Positions 9,253 through 14,982 of a DNA stretch of 14,982 nt are shown in pieces; within the stretch, counting starts at the first letter, position 1, and each line of letters starts with the position of its first letter. The notes below the pieces were generated by a model. That model made no database searches, was not told the DNA's origin, and worked only from the letters and a program-made list of their open reading frames with translations. A program made the translations under genes and the position numbers. Source of the stretch: Funneliformis mosseae (Eukaryota; Glomeromycota; Glomeromycetes; Glomerales; Glomeraceae); the NCBI GenBank assembly GCA_910592005.1, contig CAJVPP010002400.1:1-14982 (forward strand), written 5' to 3'.

Positions 9253-9648
9253 ACCAAAATAGCTAATCGTAAAAAAGCTAAAAAAATTAAATATCTTAAT
9301 GATAATAATTTTAATATTATTCTAACTTTTTTATCCAACTTTAATAAAACTTCTATTAATAAATTCCAAAGAAGAAAAGCTTATTAAACTTTTTTAAAAT
9401 TTAAATAATAACAAAAAGAAAATGTAATTAAATTATTAAAAAATATTATATTCAAAAAGGAAAAACAAAAACAATTAATTGAACTACTTTTTATTAACAC
9501 AATGCTTTATAATCAACTTCAATCTCAAAATAAAAAGTTAATTCAAAAAAATGACTTATAATTATAACAATCTCAAAATTGTTATTTTCAACATAAAACA
9601 TCACAACAAATATTGACATTATTTTTCAAATATGATTTGGTTTATTAA
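9253..9648 (+). pseudogene. Degraded Lys/Gln-rich reading frame, unrecognised
   Basis: One + frame reads coherently for about 131 codons apart from a few TAA codons. It is rich in Lys, Asn and Gln, starts TKIANRKKAKKIKYLND, and includes FKKEKQKQLIELL and LQSQNKKLIQK, which look coiled-coil-like. The internal stops sit next to CAA codons in Gln-rich runs, consistent with CAA changed to TAA. I do not recognise a family, and AT-rich DNA can produce Lys/Asn-rich frames by chance, so this is a weak call. Its end overlaps the end of the RNF213-like pseudogene on the other strand. Confidence 0.3.
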
Positions 9649-9910
9649 ATTACATTTTTATTGAAACTGATGAATAGGTTCTCTTGTGTAAATTTATTAT
9701 TATTTGATTTATTTATTTGATTATTTCCAGTTAAAGTTGACATACTTCTTACCTAATCACCCAATTGTTCTACAAGTGATTTTTTGTCTAGTATCAAGTA
9801 TGTCATTAATTGATAATTTTTCTTTTTAAATTAATGGAGTTGAGGATCAGCCAAATGTATTTCCTTTTCATCTATAATGAGAATATATTTAAAAGCTTGG
9901 AGAAACAGAA

Positions 9911-9978
9911 CTGCAAAAATAAAATAACAAATAATTAGTTTAAAAATGAAACAAATTTATATGAATAAATTCATTCAC
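9911..9978 (-). other. Probable intron in the RNF213-like pseudogene
   Basis: Reading on the minus strand, YVSPML ends just before gtgaatg and the text ending ttttgcag is followed by the next family segment. That gives 68 bases with GT...AG ends. The phase does not join cleanly, which may reflect an indel or a slightly different donor. Confidence 0.5.
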
Positions 9979-10146
9979 TTATAGCATAGGGCTAACATAT
10001 GCTTTGAAAGCAACTCTTGTAAAATACTCAGCATTGTATCTAATATAATTATGATTCTATAAATCATAAAGATTTCCTATTATATATAAAATAGTTTAAT
10101 TAGTAATTTTTTTTTTTAAAAAAAAAATAAATAAATAAAAATACCG

Positions 10147-10307
10147 TATAGGTTAATTGCTAGGAAAATCATGTTTTGAAAATTTTTTAACAAAATTGAG
10201 ATTTTTATTGCATTTTAGTTTTTGATGTTATTAGATTAAAATGTATTAAGCTCTTAATTTAAGTGAAAATTTTCTCAAAACCTGATTTTCCTAGAAATCC
10301 TCCTATA
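10147..10307 (+). mobile_element. MITE-like element, copy B, inside the RNF213-like pseudogene
   Basis: The inverted ends are tataggttaattgctaggaa on the left and, reverse-complemented, tataggaggatttctaggaa on the right; both continue AAATCA-x-GTTTTGA. The interior (gatttttattgcatttta, then a GATGTTATTAGATTAAA block) matches the reverse complement of copy A at 8687-8852. It measures about 161 bases and has no coding capacity. It lies between two recognisable segments of the RNF213-like pseudogene, so it entered that gene or one of its introns. TA on both sides would fit a TA target duplication. Confidence 0.75.
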
Positions 10308-10849
10308 TATATTATCTAAATCTGTTAGAATCAATGACCTGCCAGAATATTCTATTCAAAATGATATAAAAAAAATTGTCCTAGTTGTCAGAAAATTTTG
10401 ACCTTAAAATTACAACAGAATCCAAGTTCTTTCTTCTTAATTGATAAGTTAATAAATCATAATAATCTCGAAGACTATGAAAATTAGGCAAATCTTGACC
10501 ATATTTTTCATAATCTAAATATACTTTAGCTAATAATTCTAAAATGCCTCTTTGGCTATGTTTAATAATTCTACTACTTAATAATAATTCAGCAGTATCA
10601 ATTAATCATCTAAATCAAATTGTGACTTAGAAAGAAGTAACCTGGGTGATTACTAATTTATATTTTGCATAAAGTTTTTAAAGAAACAAATAATTACTTT
10701 TGAATAAATAATGTATGACTACTTTTACTATTATCTAAATGCCAATTTGATATTCTAATTACTAATACAGTAGGTCCTTTTACTAGGTAGCTGGTTCGAA
10801 CAAAGAGTGAAGAACTTTTAATGGATTGAAAGAATGTGTTTTAGCCAAG

Positions 10850-10934
10850 CTAAATAAAAGCAATTTTTTTTAAAATAATAATAATAAATAATTGTAAACT
10901 GGAATAAAAAGAAAAAAAAGAACAAATAAGTTAC
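10850..10934 (-). other. Probable intron after the Walker B segment
   Basis: On the minus strand LLDE is followed by ggtaac, and 85 bases later a tttatttag precedes the LAKTHSFNPLKVLH segment, which in RNF213-like proteins directly follows the Walker B acidic pair. GT...AG ends and the AT-rich content fit a short fungal intron. Confidence 0.6.
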
Positions 10935-11304
10935 CTTCATCAAGTAAAACAATACTTATAATAAAAATTGTTTGAAATTTGTTTCCTAATATTTATTGGC
11001 TTTATTAAATACTTTTATTATACTATCAGATGTCGAAAATGATAATTTCTGATGTAAAATCAAGTAAACTTTTGGTAAAGATTTATATTATTGATCATTC
11101 GAATTAGATCTACATAAATTTAAGCTTATAAGATGAATTGTCAAAGATTTTGATAAATTTTTTTATATAAATTAAGTAAAAAAATTTAATAAGAAAAGAA
11201 AGAAAAAAGAAAATTAGAGGTTAAACAAAACTTCATTAAAAACCCAGAAGCTCTAATTAAAAATAAGGGAATCCTTATTAAGATGCATACAAACTTTTGA
11301 GTTT

Positions 11305-12239
11305 TTAACCTTCAAGTCCATCCAACCATTGAGCCTCCTCTAATAATTATGCGATATAACTAAGAAGCTTTTTTACTTGATTCTCTATATCTTTATTTTC
11401 ATATATAATGACTACCAGTTTTGATAATTTAAACTTAAACTTTCTTTCGTCATCTAATAAACATTCCAAAAAAATCTATTTCTCAGAATTAGTGATAATA
11501 CCAAAAACTTTTTTTTTGTTATTTAATAAAGCTGATTCACATTGTACTGCATTCTGAACAACGTCTTATGAAAAATCCTTATTTTTGATTTTAGTAATAC
11601 TAATTATCCTATAAGTTTGAATTAGAACTAGAGCAAAATCTACAGATCTATGACTATTTGAATCTGAGACATTCTTTTCTGAACAAACTTTAAACTTATT
11701 TCTAAGAAGATTGATAATAGTTACAAGATATGTATAAACATACTAACTTTTTGATACTTTATTTCTGATAGGGATAGCCTTGAAACAAAATTCAAATCAG
11801 TCATAAGATGCTTGATTATTACTTGTGATCTTTTATCGTTCAATTTTACATATTCATATGTAAAAAGAAGAAACATAAATAATGATGGATAATTATCTTC
11901 ACTTAGCTGATAGAGCTGACACACTTTTTTGAAAATAAAATGAGAAAAAAACAAAGATTTTTTTATGAATACAGTGAATTTGAAGCTATTTTTTGACATA
12001 AATAACTGGAGCATATTTTGAAATTCTAAATCACTTTGAGGGAAGTATTTTTCACTATTATTTATAAAGGTAAGCATTACACTATCTTTTATAAGTTCTG
12101 GAGGTTGATATATAGCAATTATAGATTCCTTTAAGAGGGACCGTCCTAAATAAGAAGAATAGTTATACAATTTAATGATTTTTTTTTATTCATTTTATAG
12201 TACTTTTTGATGATTTTTTGCACAACCTATTTCTGCCAT
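11305..12239 (-). pseudogene. PD-(D/E)XK nuclease-like family gene, decayed
   Basis: An open part (11721-12170) contains LYNYSSYLGRSLLKESI, SDLEFQNMLQLF, FKKVCQLYQLSEDNYPS and SQVIIKHLMTDL. A possible earlier ATG (12237-12239, MAEIGCAKNHQK) is separated from it by TAA codons. Near 11735 the frame changes and continues as INLLRNKFKV, HRSVDFALVLIQTYR, ISITKIKNKDFS, VVQNAVQCESALL, KVFGIITNSEK, and LLEEAQWLDGLEG to TAA at 11305-11307. The VD...(T-x-I-K)...QNAVQ...GI-x-T arrangement resembles PD-(D/E)XK-fold proteins that I recall as multicopy in Rhizophagus; this is from memory. Where that family has Glu-x-Lys, this copy has Lys-x-Lys, so the active site would be damaged. In-frame stops are TAA 11566-11568, TAG 11476-11478 and TAA 11347-11349. 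It lies back to back with the RING-like pseudogene. Confidence 0.55.
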
Positions 12240-12271
12240 AAAATGTGAGCAAATGCATTAAGCAAACTTGA

Positions 12272-13044
12272 AGTATTTACACTGTTCTGCAATATATTTG
12301 TTTAATTCCTGTTAATCCTGCATCTTTACATTGTTATTTAGCTATTAAAGATATGTCTAAAATAAAGAAATATACAGAATGTCAAACTATTAATTTGACT
12401 AAATTTCATTTGTTAAAGGGAGAAAAATGGAAGGAAGTTGAGAATAATGATTTAGCAAAGGTAACATGAAATGAAGATGTCCTTTTATGTAACGTATACT
12501 ATATATATTTTGTAAAAATTATTTCTCAAAAATGTGCTATACAACTTTTGAACATATTTATAAAAATATATCAAGCACATCATATACATCCTTCAGTTAT
12601 TAAATTATCATCCAATGGTATTAATACATATAAATTACCTTTTTTAGATTATGAAGTGACCGATTATCACCTTTTGTAGAATTTTGTTACTTCTAGAAAA
12701 CTAAATACCACCATTCTTTGTGATTATTTGTATTGTGAATATACTAACTATTTGATTGATAGTATTGTTCTCACATGTAGACATGGTTACCATAACCATT
12801 ATTTACAAAGATGTCAATTTAAATGTTTGATATGTTTAGGGTATCTTCAAAATGAGATCAATAAAAATGTCGATGCTCTTATAACCAATTTTACAAAGAG
12901 ATTGAGTGAACAAGAATCTGTTGAAAAAGATACTAAAAAAATGCAGCTAAAGATGATTTGAATAATGTAGATGAGATGAAGAATAATATTATAAGAATGA
13001 AAAATTTGTTAGAACATACAAAAGAATCATTTTTAAAATTGTAA
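12272..13044 (+). pseudogene. RING-like zinc-finger protein of an expanded fungal family, decayed
   Basis: One + frame reads from 12272 to about 12940 with only two stops, TGA at 12467-12469 and TAG at 12677-12679. It includes NPASLHCYLAIKDM, TINLTKFHLLKGEKW, AHHIHPSVIKLSSNG and KLPFLDYEVTDYHLL. A RING-like cluster follows at about 12718-12831: Cys-x4-Cys, then LTCRHGYHNHY, then C-x3-C-x2-C as CQFKCLIC. After ITNFTKRLSEQESVEKD the frame changes at an A run near 12935-12941 and ends with LNNVDEMKNNIIRMKN...FLKL and TAA at 13042-13044, a probable coiled-coil tail. I recall similar proteins in Rhizophagus with the order CGHGYH...C; here the expected zinc-binding Cys after HNH is Tyr, which would weaken the finger. 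The N-terminus is not found; TGA at 12269-12271 precedes the readable part. Confidence 0.6.
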
Positions 13045-13560
13045 AATTTTTATATATTGAAAATATATTTTATTATTTTATTATTACATTAATAACAATA
13101 TGCATAATAAATATGTTTTTAAGATTTAATTTCTTGATTAACTATGGTGCAAACAGCTTAGTTACATCTAAGGATTTTTAATAATTTCAAATTTTATTTA
13201 AATATACAACCATTAAAAAAAATATGTAATTTAATAGTCTTTAATATAGTTTACAAAACTACATATTTTTTTGTACATTTTATTATAAAAAATTTTTTTA
13301 GTTAGAATTTTTTTAATGCTAATTTTAATAGTATTAGAAAAATTTTTAGCGCTATTGGTATTATGTGAAAGAATATTATTGATACGTATTACTCATATAA
13401 CCATATTTGATTGGTAAAAAAAAAAGTTTTTTTGTATCTTACATATTACCGAATTCTTCCAAATGATTTCAGGAATCCTAATACTACTTGACTGCAAAAA
13501 CAAGTCACCTTACCTGAAAGTCCAAGTTTATAAGCAATCATGTAACGTATAGAATGATTA
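13045..13560. other. AT-rich stretch without a gene
   Basis: It contains only short frames on either strand, homopolymer runs and no tRNA- or rRNA-like structure. It probably holds the 3' flank of the RING-like pseudogene. Confidence 0.5.
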
Positions 13561-13742
13561 AAGTTCTGGATAAGTTGAGTTAACTCATGAGTCAGATAAG
13601 CTGAGTTGAGTTTAAATCAAGTCGAGTTTATATTTTTTTGATTCGATAATTTACGAGTCAAATCAAATTCGAGTTGAATTAAATATTTAACTTGACTCAA
13701 TTTAAACTCAACTCAAACTCGACTTGACCCAAGTTGACTTGA
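13561..13742. repeat. Fold-back repeat built from GAGTT/AACTC units
   Basis: The left part is full of GAGTT and GAGTC units, the right part of AACTC and GACTT units. The best pair is 13601-13626 against the reverse complement of 13691-13716, matching at 22 of 26 bases. The loop between (about 64 bases) has more of the same units (CGAGTCAAATC, TTCGAGTTG). Outside the core the arms pair partly. The composition differs from the surrounding AT-rich DNA. It could be a decayed fold-back element or an inverted minisatellite. Confidence 0.65.
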
Positions 13743-14027
13743 AATAGTATTATTAATAAATTAATATTTTAAAATTATAAAAATTATACATTATAATAAT
13801 TGAAATACTTTATAATAGTTGAAATGTATTAATAGTTAATAATTGAAATTTATTTTATTAATTTAAACTATAAATTTAAATTTCATTAGAAATGCATAAA
13901 GTTAATTATTTTTTTATCAATAAGATAATTAAACATTAAAACAGTATAGTTTAGACCTTTATTTTAATGATTTTTTATTGATAAAATATATAAAAAAATA
14001 AAAATTATTATAAAATTAATTAAAAAT
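13743..14027. other. AT-rich stretch without a gene
   Basis: A loose repetition of taat-a-gttgaaat-type units occurs at about 13795-13860 (three rough copies). No coding frame or RNA gene is seen. Confidence 0.5.
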
Positions 14028-14982
14028 CTAATTTTTCGTAATACCTGCTTCTTTTTTCATTGCTTTAGCAGTTTTTTTAGTTAAAGTAATTGCACTAGTA
14101 TATTAAATGCCACCTTCACTTAAATTAAGTTTAGCTGTACTATATACAGTTTGCGTTAATCAACACCATATTGAATTTGATGTCATTTTAATAGCAATAT
14201 CATATTCAGGATAAATAAAATACTCTTCTTTAACTACACTAATTTCATAAAAAAATTCTATTAATTCTATTGCAAATTCTGATCTATCCTTATCCTGATG
14301 TCCTGTAGCTTCATAGTTTTCTACACAAAATACTGCACCTATTTTCTATTCATTATTTAAATTTACTTTTTGCTTAATGGTTCATATGATAATACTGACC
14401 ATGGTACATGATCTTCAGCATTTTTATATAACTATTTTCTAAAACTATCTTCACCTTGATCATATATTCTTTGTATCTCTAGATCAAGATTTTTATTTTT
14501 ATATACATATAAATTAGTGGTTGATAGATCTAAAAAATTTGTATAAAGACTATGACCAATTAATTTTCCTGAATCAGTATGTGTTTTTTATTCATGATTA
14601 ATTTTAGGATGTACATTGCAGGTAAGTTTCATTTTAAGCCCAAAATGATTTGTAACATTTTTTTTGCAACATTGCGAATTACTTCTCCAACAATTTTATC
14701 ATCACATTTTAACAGAACAGATTGATTTTCATTAATAATAACAAATCCTTTTCTTTTTCAATATCTTCACAAGTAACAAATTTATGAAGATATTTTTTAG
14801 CTAGATCTAATCTATGATTTACGTTCAAATTATATATTATTTTAATAATTCTATTAAAATTTTTAGGAAGTACTTTGATTCGATTTTGCCAACTTAAAAA
14901 TAAAACTTTACAAAAATCTTTATTTTGATTCTTAGTTACATATCGATCAAAAGCAGATACAGGATTCTATTAAAATTAATAA
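14028..14982 (-). pseudogene. Decayed gene of unknown family, cut by the right window edge
   Basis: The minus strand reads coherently in pieces, with frame changes near 14640-14760 and 14340-14370. Segments in order are SAFDRYVTKNQNKDFCKVLF, WQNRIKVLPKNFNRIIKIIY, HRLDLAKKYLHKFVTCEDI, VIINENQSVLLKCDDKIVG, HFGLKMKLTCNVHPKI, SLYTNFLDLSTTNLYVYKN, IQRIYDQGEDSFRK, AEDHVPWSVLSYEPLSKK, EATGHQDKDRSEFAIELIEF, EEYFIYPEYDIAIKMTSNS, LTQTVYSTAKLNLSEGG and TKKTAKAMKKEAG, ending in TAG at 14028-14030. Stops lie where Gln or Trp would fit (HE-stop-K, RK-stop-LYKN, WC-stop-LTQT, GI-stop-YTS). I do not recognise the family. Protein-like composition over more than 900 bases in one orientation makes an old gene more likely than chance. 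Confidence 0.5.

Larger units (their letters stand above)
9645..11160 (-). pseudogene. RNF213-like AAA+ ATPase / E3 ligase family fragment, decayed, MITE-interrupted
   Basis: RNF213 (mysterin) proteins are giant AAA+ ATPases with ubiquitin-ligase activity. In order on the minus strand I read: SKSLTIHLISLN (near 11140, end of a Walker A-like part), SLPKVYLILHQ and IIKVFNKANKY followed by TAG (about 11000-11100), IVLLDEG as Walker B (near 10940), an intron, LAKTHSFNPLKVLHSLFEP (about 10795-10848), VLVIRISNWHLDNSKSS (about 10710-10765), then QRGILELLAKVYLDYEKYG and LPNFHSLRDYYDLL (about 10450-10560). Past the MITE come LYDL-stop-NHNYI and YFTRVAFKAYVSPML (about 9980-10077), an intron, and YILIIDEKEIHLADPQL (about 9830-9890). 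Phrases such as DE-x-GLAE, ISNW-x-LD, NFHGLRDYY and a second VDE are what I remember for this family. Stops, frame breaks and a lost Walker A Gly-rich loop make it non-functional. No RING domain is visible. Confidence 0.72.

Noticed and set aside
10785..10805. A ggttcgaac string that looks like a tRNA T-loop / B box
   Set aside because: The flanks do not form a T stem or acceptor stem, and on the minus strand the bases encode the LFEP segment of the RNF213-like pseudogene.
1467..12961. A reassigned genetic code with TAA/TAG read as Gln, which would remove many stops
   Set aside because: ORF2 also has six TGA stops, there are at least four frame changes in the LINE and more in the host genes, and some TAG/TGA sit at Trp-type sites. 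CAA and CAG are still common. Decay explains all of these together.
1..14982. CRISPR arrays, prokaryotic operons, phage or plasmid modules
   Set aside because: No regularly spaced repeats, Shine-Dalgarno-linked gene chains or prokaryotic gene families are present; the introns, LINE and gene families indicate a eukaryote.

Overview
No intact gene is visible in this window. It is very AT-rich eukaryotic DNA carrying one nearly complete but inactive LINE (non-LTR) retrotransposon and a group of decayed host-type genes with short GT...AG introns. From memory, the expanded families seen here (RNF213-like AAA+ proteins, a PD-(D/E)XK-like family, a RING-like family) and the style of the LINE fit an arbuscular-mycorrhizal fungus of the Rhizophagus/Glomeromycotina type. 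This is inference and no search was run.

Layout. 1-101: the 3' end and poly-A tail of one LINE copy on the + strand, cut by the window edge. 102-1013: AT-rich DNA without genes. 1026-8537: a second LINE of the same family on the - strand, about 7.5 kb, flanked by a 16-bp target-site duplication (1014-1029 and 8538-8553). It has a 5' UTR, ORF1 (two RRM-like folds, CCHC knuckle, coiled coil), ORF2 (APE endonuclease, reverse transcriptase, RNase H, C-terminal CCHC), a 3' UTR and a poly-A tail. Sixteen in-frame stops and four frameshifts inactivate it. 8554-14982: AT-rich host DNA with two copies of one MITE-like element (8687-8852 and 10147-10307), a weak degraded reading frame (9253-9648, +), an RNF213-like AAA+ pseudogene (9645-11160, -) interrupted by the second MITE, a PD-(D/E)XK-like pseudogene (11305-12239, -), a RING-like pseudogene (12272-13044, +), a fold-back of GAGTT-type units (13561-13742), and an unrecognised decayed gene running off the right edge (14028-14982, -).

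The common thread is decay. Most internal stops, in the LINE and in the host genes, sit where Gln, Arg or Trp codons are expected. That is the pattern C-to-T change on either strand produces (methyl-C deamination or a RIP-like process). I did not find a new defence or metabolic system. The most useful signals are the clean LINE insertion footprint, the tail-to-tail LINE ends that imitate a terminal-inverted-repeat transposon, the two-copy MITE family, and one slippery heptamer at an ORF1 frame change.
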